Shown piece by piece: positions 1 through 8,536 of a stretch of DNA of 64,000 nucleotides. The stretch comes from Ereboglobus sp. GTDB taxonomy: Bacteria; Verrucomicrobiota; Verrucomicrobiia; Opitutales; Opitutaceae. The stretch covers positions 31,214 through 95,213 of the forward strand of contig JARKRC010000051.1 in assembly GCA_029974595.1 (NCBI GenBank). The letters are read 5' to 3'. A model generated the notes under the pieces. The model did not search any database. It was not told the DNA's origin and worked only from the letters and a program-made list of their open reading frames with translations. The first letter of the stretch is position 1, and each line of letters starts with the position of its first letter. Made by a program: the position numbers and the translations under genes.

Positions 1-1302
1 GGTGGTCGAGTAGCGGAAGTTCATCTTCACGGGCTGCGTGCGCGTTTCGAGGCCGGGGACTTTTCCGTTGAGGATGAGGCTTAGACCCTCGTCGGGCTGG
101 ATCTGGAACGCGAGCGTGTTGGGCGCGATATTGTAGAGCGGATTGTCCGAGAAAAGCGTGCCGGGCGGGCGTTTGAACTGTATTGCGATTTCGGATACGC
201 GGCGGGCCATGCGCTTGCCGGAGCGCAGGTAGAAGGGCACGCCCTGCCAGCGCCAGTTGTTGATCGAGAGGCGGATGGCGGCGTAGGTTTCGGTGGCGGA
301 GGTTGCGCTGATGCCCTCCTCGTCGAGATAGCCGGGGGCCTGTTTGCCGCCGATGAAACCGGTGACGTATTGCGCGCGCGCGGTGTCGCCGCCGGGGCCG
401 GGGCGGAGGGCCTGGATGGCCTTGAGCACCTTTACTTTTTCGTCGCGCACGTCCTCGGCGGAGAGCGACACGGGCGGCTCCATCGCGGTGAGCGCGAGGA
501 GCTGCATGGTGTGATTCTGGATCATGTCGCGGAGCGCGCCGCTGGTCTCGTAATAACCGCCGCGCGTGCCGACGCCGACCTCCTCGGCGACGGTGATCTG
601 GACGTGGTCGATGAAGTTGCGGTTCCAGAGCGGTTCGAAGATCGCGTTGCCGAAGCGCTGCACGAGGAGGTCCTGCACGGTTTCCTTCCCGAGATAGTGG
701 TCGATGCGGTAAACCTGATGCTCCTCGAACACGGAGCGGATGGTGGCGTTGAGTTCGCGCGCGGAGGCAAGGTTGCGGCCAAAGGGTTTTTCGATGATGA
801 CCTTGGCGTGGTGCGGCTCGCCGAGGTGTTTTGCCGCGAGGCCGGATGCGCCGAGATTTTTGAGGATGGGCGCGAAGACCGTCGGCGGCGTGGAAATATA
901 AAAGAGCACCTGCACCTCGCGGCTGATTTTTTTCTCGATGGCGGCGATGTGCGCGGCGAGGCGCTTGAAGGCCTCCGGCTCGTCGTAGCCGCCGGCGACG
1001 TAGGTGGTGTTTTGCGCGATGCGATCCCAGACGGCGGGGTTGAGCTCGCGGCGGGAAAACTCGTGGATGGCGCTTGTGGCGAGCGCGCGAAATTCGTCGT
1101 CGGGGATGGCCTTGCGTCCGTAGCCGACGAGATGGAAATCGGCGGGCAGGAGGTTGTCGTGGCCGAGGTTGTAAACGGCGGGGATGAGCTTGCGCGCGGT
1201 AAGGTCGCCCGAGGCTCCGAAAATGACAACGACGGTGGGCGGCGCGCCTCGGTGTTTGCTAAGGCCCTGAAGAAACGGATGACGTGCAGTGTCTGCGTTC
1301 AT
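1..1302 (-). CDS. zwf: Glucose-6-phosphate 1-dehydrogenase, C-terminus cut by window edge
   Basis: Oxidises glucose 6-phosphate to 6-phosphogluconolactone with NADP, the entry to the oxidative pentose phosphate pathway (cytosol). The translation starts at ATG 1300-1302 and carries the nucleotide-binding motif GASGDL (about residues 29-34), the substrate-site motif RIDHYLGKE (about residue 200) and a family-typical stretch near the window edge (KAIQALRP then RAQYV). About 434 codons are inside the window; the family is usually near 500 residues, so the C-terminus lies to the left. It is followed on the right by pfp on the same strand, separated by a hairpin terminator, so the two are probably separate transcripts. 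Recognition is secure. Confidence 0.95.
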   Translation of the reverse strand, partial: MNADTARHPFLQGLSKHRGAPPTVVVIFGASGDLTARKLIPAVYNLGHDNLLPADFHLVGYGRKAIPDDEFRALATSAIHEFSRRELNPAVWDRIAQNTTYVAGGYDEPEAFKRLAAHIAAIEKKISREVQVLFYISTPPTVFAPILKNLGASGLAAKHLGEPHHAKVIIEKPFGRNLASARELNATIRSVFEEHQVYRIDHYLGKETVQDLLVQRFGNAIFEPLWNRNFIDHVQITVAEEVGVGTRGGYYETSGALRDMIQNHTMQLLALTAMEPPVSLSAEDVRDEKVKVLKAIQALRPGPGGDTARAQYVTGFIGGKQAPGYLDEEGISATSATETYAAIRLSINNWRWQGVPFYLRSGKRMARRVSEIAIQFKRPPGTLFSDNPLYNIAPNTLAFQIQPDEGLSLILNGKVPGLETRTQPVKMNFRYSTT

Positions 1303-1412
1303 GAATTTTGCCGAGCTTGGATTGCGTGCGCGGGGCTTACAAGCGGCCTGATGACGCAAAGGGGCGCAGGGGCGTTAAATTTTGAAGAAAATGCTCCCCG
1401 TCGCACGCGCGC

Positions 1413-1448
1413 AAAAAAACGCCGCGCTTTTTGGGCGCGGCGTTTTTT
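1413..1448. terminator. Bidirectional rho-independent terminator between pfp and zwf
   Basis: A perfect 8-bp GC stem (1420-1427 with 1435-1442) and a 7-base loop are flanked by A7 on one side and T6 on the other, so it reads as a terminator on both strands. It lies 45 bases past the pfp stop codon and upstream of zwf. Confidence 0.85.
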
Positions 1449-1492
1449 CTGCGGGAAATGTGCCGATGCCTGCGGGCGTTTGCGGCGCGGGA

Positions 1493-2752
1493 TCAGATTT
1501 CGTAGGCGGGGAGCATTTTGTCGATGCGCACTTTTTCGAGTTTCGCAAAGACGGGGAGGCCGTTCTCGTAGGGAACGGGCGTCTCGCCCTGGATGAGCGG
1601 CTGCGCGTAGCGGATGAACTGGTTGCTCATGCTGACGCCGTCCTCGTTGATCCATTCGCGGGGGAGTTTTTTGACTCCGTTGGCGATGTCGCTGAGGGGG
1701 GCGAGGCCGGTTTCACAGGAATAGTGGTCGGTGTCGCCGCGGAGGAGCGTGACCATTTTGTCGGTCTCGGCTTCGAGGACGGCGGCTTTGACGGCGGCCT
1801 GGCCTGCGAGGTAGGCTTCGTCGGCATCGACTTTCGAGCCGCCAACGACGGCGGCGCGCTGGGCCATGCCGAGCTTGATGGTGCGGCACTTGAGGGTCGG
1901 GAAGTTTTGTTCGATGAGGCCTTTCAGGTAATCGGCGGCGCCGCCGAGCTGGGCGTGGCCGAAGGCGTCGGTTTTTTCGTCGGCGGAAAGGTAATTGCCG
2001 TCTGCGTCGATGAGGCCCTCGCCCACGACGATCATGCAGTATTTTTCGCGTTTGAGGACGCGTTGCACGTCGGCGACGAATTTCTCGGTCGTGAACGCGA
2101 CTTCGGGGAGGTAAATGAGGTGCGGGGGATCGTGCGGCTGGTCGCGGCGCTTGGCGAGCGCGGCGCCGGCGGCGATCCAGCCGGCGTTGCGGCCCATGAC
2201 TTCGATGATTTGCACGAGGTCGTGCTGGCCCATGGCCTCGTTGTCGCAGGCGACTTCGCGGACGGTGGTGCAGATGTGCTTGATGACGGAGCCGTAGCCG
2301 GGGCAGTGATCGGTGACGGGCAGGTCGTTGTCGATGGTCTTGGGAATGCCGATGACGCGGAGGTCGTAATTTTGCTGCGCGGCGAGCTTGGAAATCTTGT
2401 CGGCGGTGTCCTGCGAGTCATTGCCGCCAGCGTAGAAGAAGTAGCGGATGTTGTGGGCCTTGAAAACTTCGAGGACGCGTTCGAAGTCCTGCTGTTTCTT
2501 GAGTTTGTAACGGCACGTGCCGAGCGCGGCGCCGGGCGTGTGGCGGAGGCCGCGGATGGTCTGTTGCGACTCGGAAGCGAGGTCCACGAAGTCCTCGTTA
2601 AGGATGCCGAGGACGCCGTTGAGGGTGCCGTAGATTTCCTCGATGCACTCGTGGTTGAGCGCTTCGGAGACGACTCCGGCGACGCTGGCGTTTATGACGG
2701 CGGTGGGGCCTCCTGACTGGCCCACCAAGACATTTCCTACGAGTTCGGCCAT
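1493..2752 (-). CDS. pfp: PPi-dependent 6-phosphofructokinase
   Basis: Phosphorylates fructose 6-phosphate reversibly using pyrophosphate, in glycolysis/gluconeogenesis. The 419-residue protein has the N-terminal glycine-rich loop (GQSGGPTAVINAS, 11-23), GGNDS at 109-113, PKTIDND at 137-143 and MGRNAGW at 186-192. The lysine before TIDND (PKTIDND instead of PGTIDND) is the known signature of PPi-using enzymes, and GGNDS replaces the GGDGS-like ATP site. The chosen start is ATG 2750-2752; the open frame extends further upstream but into repeat DNA with no family similarity. A terminator follows it. Substrate preference is from motif knowledge, not measured. Confidence 0.93.
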   Translation of the reverse strand: MAELVGNVLVGQSGGPTAVINASVAGVVSEALNHECIEEIYGTLNGVLGILNEDFVDLASESQQTIRGLRHTPGAALGTCRYKLKKQQDFERVLEVFKAHNIRYFFYAGGNDSQDTADKISKLAAQQNYDLRVIGIPKTIDNDLPVTDHCPGYGSVIKHICTTVREVACDNEAMGQHDLVQIIEVMGRNAGWIAAGAALAKRRDQPHDPPHLIYLPEVAFTTEKFVADVQRVLKREKYCMIVVGEGLIDADGNYLSADEKTDAFGHAQLGGAADYLKGLIEQNFPTLKCRTIKLGMAQRAAVVGGSKVDADEAYLAGQAAVKAAVLEAETDKMVTLLRGDTDHYSCETGLAPLSDIANGVKKLPREWINEDGVSMSNQFIRYAQPLIQGETPVPYENGLPVFAKLEKVRIDKMLPAYEI

Positions 2753-2904
2753 GGTATTATGCGATATGGTTGTGTTTTTTGAGTGCTGATAAAATTGTGA
2801 GGGACAAGACAAGCGGCTGGGCTTGGCGGGTGGCAAATCAATTTTCCCGCGCAGCGAAAAAGAAGAGTGAGCTGTGAAAGGTGAATGGTGAAAAAGGCGG
2901 TGGG

Positions 2905-3015
2905 GCGGTCTTCCGCTGCGCCATATAAAACGGCAACGCCGTTTCCTCATATGGCCCAAGGTGCGGCGAAGGAGCCTGCCTTGGGCTGTAATGGGCAACG
3001 GCTTTGCCGTTGTTA
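2905..3015. repeat. Dispersed palindromic repeat (family C, copy 1)
   Basis: This segment contains nested palindromes (AACGGCAACGCCGTT and CAACGGCTTTGCCGTTG) around an 'AAGGAGCCTGCCTTGGGCTG' core. The same pieces recur, partly inverted, at 36050-36285. It occupies the gap upstream of pfp. The rest of 2753-2904 shows no gene. Confidence 0.7.
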
Positions 3016-3390
3016 GCGCCAGACATCGGTGATAAGCCTTCGAGAATCCGGGACCGAAAAACAGCACAGCATTATAAGGCGCCCGAAGGCACAGACGTTG
3101 TGCTTTTCCTGTTTTCATTAGAGGCTGGGCTGAATCGCCGAAACATCCATTTTTTGGTGCGATATACGCAGCCCATGATTCATGGCAGATTCCTGTATAT
3201 ACCGCTTTTTGAAGGCGGGCGCGCATCATCAAAGGGCACTTATCAACTTGAGGCGCTGGCTTTTAATCCCTCATGGCGTATTCTTGACGCGAGGAAGCCA
3301 AAAGGCGGAATTTTTGCCTCACGACTGTCATTCGATTTATCCAAGCGGGAGCTTATAGAGTTGGAGCTGAAGAAAGCGGCTGGCAAGTAG
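3004..3390 (+). pseudogene. Possible remnant of an unknown gene
   Basis: An open frame of about 128 codons without an ATG start (it opens at TTG 3004 inside a repeat) and without a ribosome binding site. Its C-terminal two thirds look protein-like (FLVRYTQPMIHGRF, SFDLSKRELIELELKKAAGK) and its base composition is lower in GC than the neighbours. I do not recognise the family. The most likely reading is a 5'-truncated foreign gene whose front was replaced by repeat DNA. A real small gene starting at an internal ATG (near 3175) is possible. Confidence 0.3.
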
Positions 3391-3422
3391 CCGGCGTGAA
3401 GTCTGCGGATGCGTGCTTTGCC

Positions 3423-4058
3423 TCACCCGCGCAGGCTCTCCCAAATGACAAACAGCGCGAATCCGATCAAAATCACGCCAAACACGCGCGGCAGCCACCG
3501 TTGCGCGCGCGCCAGCTGCCGCGCCACCGGAGGAAACAGGAGCGCCCACGTGATCAGCGTCCACATCACCGCGCCGTGCGCCACGACGACCACCGGCATC
3601 AAGACATGCCAGCTCGCCGGCGATTCCGGAGTCACAAATTGCGAAAAGATGCTCGTGAAAAAAACAAACACCTTCACGTTGGTGACATTGCACAAAAACC
3701 CCTCCATGAACCCCGCCGCCGCCTGTCCGCGCTCGCGTATTCGCGCGCCCGCATGATCCAGCGCCGCCTGCGTCCTGTCCGCCTCGGATTTCGCAAACAG
3801 CGCCTTCAGCCCCACCCACACCAGGAACGCCGCGCCTGCCAGTTGCACGACGCGCAGCACAACCGGCGGCGCCACGGCGAGCCCGAGCGAGAGCGCGAGC
3901 ACTTGGATGCACAATCCCGCCGCAATGCCCCAGCCCGTGGCAAATGCGCGCGAACGGGAGCCGCTCATGCTGTTTTTCACGATGAGGAAAAAATCGGGCC
4001 CGGGGCTTATCAGGCCTGCGGTCAAAATGCCCAGAAGCGCTGCGAGTTGCGGGAACAT
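3423..4058 (-). CDS. LysE/RhtB family amino-acid exporter
   Basis: A 211-residue inner-membrane protein of the LysE/RhtB family, which exports amino acids or homoserine lactones; the substrate cannot be read from sequence. The N-terminus carries the family motif GLISPGPDFFLIVKNSM, followed by hydrophobic segments near residues 45-65, 68-90 and 115-135, the conserved cytosolic GFMEGFLCNVTNVKVFVFF and two C-terminal membrane helices. Length equals the family norm. The start is ATG 4056-4058. It stands alone between the possible remnant and a convergently placed polysaccharide locus. Confidence 0.88.
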   Translation of the reverse strand: MFPQLAALLGILTAGLISPGPDFFLIVKNSMSGSRSRAFATGWGIAAGLCIQVLALSLGLAVAPPVVLRVVQLAGAAFLVWVGLKALFAKSEADRTQAALDHAGARIRERGQAAAGFMEGFLCNVTNVKVFVFFTSIFSQFVTPESPASWHVLMPVVVVAHGAVMWTLITWALLFPPVARQLARAQRWLPRVFGVILIGFALFVIWESLRG

Positions 4059-4204
4059 GGAATGTCGAAACGAAACACGCAGACTACAAATCCGCTTCCC
4101 CGTCTTGCAACCGGCAATTCCCGCGTCGCTTCGACGGGGCGAATCGAAAACCGAAATAACACCAACGAAACCAGCGCCGTTTTGCGTGCCCCGTTTTTCT
4201 GGTC

Positions 4205-5587
4205 TTACCGTCCGCCCTTGCCGGAGATCACCACCGGCGCGGTCGCGAGCAGGATCTTCGCGTCGAGCCACAGCGACCAGCAGTCGATATACGCCAGGTC
4301 GAGCCGCACCCACTCGCCGAAATCGTCGATCTCGTTGCGCCCGCTGATCTGCCACAGGCACGTCAGCCCCGGGCGCATGCTTTGCCGCCGCCGGTGCGCG
4401 TCGTCGTCAAACCGCTTCACCTCGTAAGCCGGCAGCGGACGCGGTCCCACCAGGCTCATTTCGCCGCGCAACACATTCCAAAATTGCGGGAGCTCATCGA
4501 TTGCGTGCCTCCTTAAAAAACGCCCGGCCCGGGTGATTCGCGGATCGTCCGCCATCTTGAAAACCGGCCCGCGCATTTCGTTTTGCGCCGCCAGCGCATC
4601 CCGCCCGGCCTCGGCTCCCGGACGCATCGTGCGGAATTTTATCATTTCAAACGGCCGTCCGTTGAGCCCCGCGCGCGTCTGCTTAAAAAACACCGGTCCG
4701 CGCGACGAAAGTTTTATTGCCAGCGCAACAAGCGCGAAAACAGGCGAAAGCACCAGCAGCGCGCCCGCCGAGATCACGACATCCGCCGCCCGTTTGACCG
4801 CGAGCGCGCCCGGTCCCGCGCGATGCGCAGCGCGATAGTGGATGACCGTTTCCCCGCCGAGCGAGTCGAGATGTGCGACCGGTGCAAACGGAGCCGCCGT
4901 CTGCCTCAGCCCCGTGCGAATCACGACCGACACGCCCTCGCGCGCGCAGCATTCGATGTACGGCGCGAGCGCGCCCGTGCCGTCCCGCTCAAAAATGGCG
5001 GTGTTGATTGCGTGCTCATGCAACGCCTCGGCGAAGCGCTCCGGCGATTGCTCCGCCGGGTCGAAGTCGCCCAGATCGGCGATGTGCGCCACCTCCTCGG
5101 ACGGCAGCGCGGCGCGGCGCGCCTTGTTCGCCTTGGGGTCGCCCACCCAGAGCACGCGCTCGCGCCACTGTTCGCGCGCGAGCCGCGACGACGCGAGCCG
5201 CTCCGTGAAAACGGCGCGCGCATACGCAAGCGCGCCGCCAAACGCGCAACCGAGAATCACGACCGAGCGCGCGACCTGCGCGCGCGTGAGAAACAGCACG
5301 ATCACAACCGCCAGCGCCATGAACGCCGATGCGCGCGCCGCCCCGCCCGCCGCCGGGCGCTGCGCGGAATAAAAGCCCTGCGCCGCCAGAAACGCCGGCC
5401 CGAGCACGGCGGCAAACGGGAGCACCCATGCGAGGTCGGCAAACGGTTCGAGCGGCGACAGCCCGAGCGCGTCGATCCGCGACAGCCCCTCGCGCAGCGC
5501 ATACGCGATCACCGGCGAAAGCGCAAAAAGCGCGCCGTCGCATAGCTGCTGGACGCGGGTTCGTGTCTGCCGGGATTGTCTGAGCAT
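4205..5587 (-). CDS. Polyprenyl glycosylphosphotransferase (exopolysaccharide initiating sugar transferase)
   Basis: Transfers a sugar-1-phosphate to undecaprenyl phosphate to start a polysaccharide repeat unit at the inner membrane. The 460-residue protein has four or so N-terminal membrane helices, a middle CoA-binding-like region and the C-terminal bacterial sugar transferase domain (from about 260) with KRAADVVISAGALLVLSPVF, FFKQTRAGLNGRPFEMIKFRTM, RRHAIDELPQFWNVLRGEMS, LVGPRPLP and GLTCLWQISGRN. This is the WbaP/CpsE-type arrangement. The GT4 gene just upstream on the same strand (105-base gap) fits a polysaccharide operon. The sugar cannot be assigned. Confidence 0.92.
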   Translation of the reverse strand: MLRQSRQTRTRVQQLCDGALFALSPVIAYALREGLSRIDALGLSPLEPFADLAWVLPFAAVLGPAFLAAQGFYSAQRPAAGGAARASAFMALAVVIVLFLTRAQVARSVVILGCAFGGALAYARAVFTERLASSRLAREQWRERVLWVGDPKANKARRAALPSEEVAHIADLGDFDPAEQSPERFAEALHEHAINTAIFERDGTGALAPYIECCAREGVSVVIRTGLRQTAAPFAPVAHLDSLGGETVIHYRAAHRAGPGALAVKRAADVVISAGALLVLSPVFALVALAIKLSSRGPVFFKQTRAGLNGRPFEMIKFRTMRPGAEAGRDALAAQNEMRGPVFKMADDPRITRAGRFLRRHAIDELPQFWNVLRGEMSLVGPRPLPAYEVKRFDDDAHRRRQSMRPGLTCLWQISGRNEIDDFGEWVRLDLAYIDCWSLWLDAKILLATAPVVISGKGGR

Positions 5588-5691
5588 GGGAGCGGGAGCG
5601 GCGTTTTTGTGTCGTTGGGAAAGTTATGCGGCAGCCGCCATTGGTAGCGAGAACAGAAACACGCCCGTTCGCGCATTTCCGGCGCGCCGCA

Positions 5692-6828
5692 TCAATCCGC
5701 GTGTTTCATTTCGCATAAAACCTCCGCCAGCCCGCGCAAGTGCCGCGCGCGCGTAAAATGCCTTTCGTAATGCGCGCGCATCGTCCCGCGCGCCGGGCCC
5801 GCGCCGGCCACGGCGCGGATTGCCGCCGCGAGCTGCCGCGGCGTCGCGTCGGGCGTGACCACGCGCGCGTGGTCGCTGCCATCGGGAAGCATCCCCGGAA
5901 TCGCGCGCCAGCGCGTCGTCACGACGGGCAGGTCGTGCGCCATCGCCTCGATCAGCACGAGCGGCTGCGCCTCGTGCGTGTAATATGTCGGGAAAACGAA
6001 CATGTCCGCGGCTGTGTAAAGCGCGTGCTTTTGCGCTTCGTCCGCATGCCCGGCGCGGCGCACGCATTCGCGCAGGGGCGCGTGGTCGTTGGCGAGCAGC
6101 GCGTCGAACGCGCGCTCCTCCTCCGCGCTCGCAAACGTGCCAGCGACCGTCAGCTCAAACACGCCGGGCGTATCCCGTTGCAAAACCGCCAGCGCATCGA
6201 GCGCCGCAAAAAGTCCTTTTTCACGGCTGCATGTGCCGAGAAACAGCAGGGAGCAGGCGTGCCTTTGCGCCTTGGAGAAAGCAATGGGCTCCGCATCCAC
6301 GCCGTTCGCCACCACGCGCACTTTTTTCGGCGCAAATGCCAGCGCGTCCCCTGCAAGCTCCGGCGCGAGCACGATCGACAGATCAGCCCGCCCGAGCGCG
6401 AGCCGCGTCAGCCAGCGTTCCGGCGCGCGCGCGTTTTCGGAAATCCACGCGCCCAGCCCGGCTGCGTGCCAGTGAAGCACCAGCCGCGTGAAAAACGGCC
6501 TCAGCGCAAACATCACCATCCAGTCGCGCCAGACCGCGGCGCGTTTTCCCGGCGCGGGCACGTAATAAAGCGCCACCCCGCCCGCGCCGCGATTGCGCGC
6601 GCGCATCCACAACGCCCGCCAGCATGCCCGCCCGAGCGCGAGCACTTTTCCGATTCGCACGCGCCCGATGTCCGCCGCGTCGCGTGACAGCGCAGGGCTC
6701 ACATGAAGCACTTCGATTTCATCATCGGTTTCCCGCGCCGCCGCGCCCAGCCCTTCGACGAGCGTCCGCACCATGACACTCTGTCCGTGCACGGGCGGGG
6801 GAGTCTGGGCAAAAACGAGCAGTTTCAT
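5692..6828 (-). CDS. GT4 family glycosyltransferase
   Basis: A 378-residue retaining glycosyltransferase of the GT4/GT-B type. It begins MKLLVFAQTPPPVHGQS (donor/acceptor glycine region), has the second Rossmann domain opening LLFLGTCSREKGLFAALDAL (about 190-210) and ends with the conserved PTYYTHEAQPLVLIEAMAHD loop containing the nucleotide-sugar-binding acidic residue. It probably adds a sugar to the lipid-linked intermediate made by the downstream sugar transferase. The start is ATG 6826-6828. It is divergent from the sigma factor gene with about 100 bases between them. Confidence 0.88.
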   Translation of the reverse strand: MKLLVFAQTPPPVHGQSVMVRTLVEGLGAAARETDDEIEVLHVSPALSRDAADIGRVRIGKVLALGRACWRALWMRARNRGAGGVALYYVPAPGKRAAVWRDWMVMFALRPFFTRLVLHWHAAGLGAWISENARAPERWLTRLALGRADLSIVLAPELAGDALAFAPKKVRVVANGVDAEPIAFSKAQRHACSLLFLGTCSREKGLFAALDALAVLQRDTPGVFELTVAGTFASAEEERAFDALLANDHAPLRECVRRAGHADEAQKHALYTAADMFVFPTYYTHEAQPLVLIEAMAHDLPVVTTRWRAIPGMLPDGSDHARVVTPDATPRQLAAAIRAVAGAGPARGTMRAHYERHFTRARHLRGLAEVLCEMKHAD

Positions 6829-6931
6829 CGGTGGTGGCGCGCTTCAGAAAAACCGGATATGCGACCCGAGGCCGGACTGCAAAAGATTTCCTGTAACCAT
6901 TTCGCGCCGGTTCGGTTTCCCTTTTCGCACA

Positions 6932-7573
6932 ATGACTGTCACTGTTTGCGCAACCACGATTTTTCCCACGCCTCTGAACACCGAACATCCAGACTCTCCA
7001 CACGCTGTTTCCACGACCGGCGATCACGCGCTCATGCTCGCTGTGCGCGCCGGCGACCTCGACTGCCTCGGCGAACTTTTCGAGCGACACCACCGCCGCC
7101 TCTATGCGTTTTGCGCCCATCTCACAGGCCAGCCCGCCGCCGCCGAGGACATCGTGCAAAACGTTTTTCACCGCATCCTCAAATACCGCCACACCTACCG
7201 CGACGATGGCCGTTTCACCACCTGGATGTATCATCTCGCGCGCACCTGCGCCGCCGACTTTTTCAATAAACAATCCGCCGCTCCCACACCCGTCGATCCC
7301 GCTGATCTCCACGGGCACGCCTCCGCCGATCCCGCCCCCGATGCGCACGCCTCGCAGTCCGACGACCTCGCGCTCCTCCGCGCCGCGCTCCACCGCCTTT
7401 CCCGCGAACATCGCGAAATCCTCATCCTCTCCCGCCTCCAGAATCTCGAACACCGCGAAGCCGCCCGCATCCTCGATTGCTCCGTCGGCGCCGCCAAAGT
7501 CCGCGCCCATCGCGCCTTGAAAGCGCTGCGTGAAACCTACTTCGCACTCCGCCAGAACCCGCAACCACTTTAA
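6932..7573 (+). CDS. ECF-type RNA polymerase sigma factor
   Basis: A 213-residue sigma-70 family factor. Region 2 is visible as GELFERHHRRLYAFCAHLTG, AAAEDIVQNVFHRILKY and FTTWMYHLARTCAADFFN; region 4 as LHRLSREHREILILSRLQNL, EHREAARILDCSVGAAKVRA. Regions 1 and 3 are missing, which defines the extracytoplasmic-function class. The start at ATG 6932 is the first ATG outside the divergent GT4 gene; a later start near MLAVRAGDLD is possible. It is followed 13 bases later by a zinc-finger anti-sigma gene, so it is probably held inactive by that membrane protein until a surface signal arrives. Confidence 0.9.
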   Translation: MTVTVCATTIFPTPLNTEHPDSPHAVSTTGDHALMLAVRAGDLDCLGELFERHHRRLYAFCAHLTGQPAAAEDIVQNVFHRILKYRHTYRDDGRFTTWMYHLARTCAADFFNKQSAAPTPVDPADLHGHASADPAPDAHASQSDDLALLRAALHRLSREHREILILSRLQNLEHREAARILDCSVGAAKVRAHRALKALRETYFALRQNPQPL

Positions 7574-7586
7574 CAACGCACATGCC

Positions 7587-8519
7587 ATGAATTGCCAACG
7601 CATCCAGGATGAACTCTTGCTCGAAGCGCTTCACGACGGCGCGCTCCCGCCCGGCGCCGCCGATGCCGTGCGCGCCCACCTTCTCACCTGCGACGCCTGC
7701 CGCGCTCAACTCGCCTCGCTCGAAGCCCTCGCCGCGCAACTCGACCGCATCCCCGTTCCCCCGGCGCCCACGGACCGCATGCGCGCCGGCTTCCAGGCCA
7801 TGCTCGACGCCGAGAAGCGCGCGCTTTCCGCGGCGTCGGCCAGTCCGCGCCCGGCGTCGGGCCTCGACCGTTTTTTCGCCCGCTTTTTTCCACGACGGCC
7901 CGCGTATCAATTCGCCGCCTCGCTCTCACTCCTCGCACTCGGTCTTTTCGTCGGCGCGCGTTACCTCGCCCCGGAAACAAAGCGGCCCGTCATCGCGCAA
8001 ACTGAAAACACACTGGCAAACGCCGCCTCCGCCGCCGAACTCGCCGAGCTCCGCGAGCAGGTGAACAACATGGGCCGCCTCGTCACCTATTCGCTCCTCC
8101 AGCAAAAATCCACGAGCGAGCGCCTTCAATCCGTCCTCGCCACGCTCCAGCTAAAAACGCCCGACCGCCGGCTCCTCACCGACCTCGTCGGCACGCTTGC
8201 GCTCGATCCCTCCGTGAACGTGCGCCTTTCCGCCGTCGAGGCGCTCGCGCCGCACACGGGCGAAGACCTCGTGCGCGCCGGCCTCATCGCCGCGCTTCCC
8301 CGCGAGACTGCCCCGCTCGTGCAAGTCGCCATGATCGAGCTCCTCGCCGCCGCGCGCGACACCGAGGCCGCGCCCATCTTCGCGCGCCTCATGCTCGACG
8401 AGCGCGCCGACCCCTCCGTTCGCGAAACCGCGCGCCGCGCCCTCGCCATCCTCAACACCCCCAATCCTTCCACGGCGGCCCTGCCGCGCAGGCCCGCCAT
8501 CACAAAAACCATGATTTGA
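7587..8519 (+). CDS. Zinc-finger anti-sigma factor with membrane helix and HEAT-like repeats
   Basis: A 310-residue membrane protein. The N-terminal anti-sigma zinc domain shows the H-x3-C-x2-C motif (H31, C35, C38 in HLLTCDACR). A membrane helix lies at about 110-130 (QFAASLSLLALGLFVGARYL). The remaining about 150 residues carry HEAT/ARM-like helical pairs (DPSVNVRLSAVEALAPHTGE, ADPSVRETARRALAIL) that would lie outside the cytosol. Position directly after the sigma gene supports it as the cognate anti-sigma factor. The HEAT-like sensor is an inference from repeat pattern. The start is ATG 7587. Confidence 0.87.
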   Translation: MNCQRIQDELLLEALHDGALPPGAADAVRAHLLTCDACRAQLASLEALAAQLDRIPVPPAPTDRMRAGFQAMLDAEKRALSAASASPRPASGLDRFFARFFPRRPAYQFAASLSLLALGLFVGARYLAPETKRPVIAQTENTLANAASAAELAELREQVNNMGRLVTYSLLQQKSTSERLQSVLATLQLKTPDRRLLTDLVGTLALDPSVNVRLSAVEALAPHTGEDLVRAGLIAALPRETAPLVQVAMIELLAAARDTEAAPIFARLMLDERADPSVRETARRALAILNTPNPSTAALPRRPAITKTMI

Positions 8520-8536
8520 AAACACACACGCGCTTT

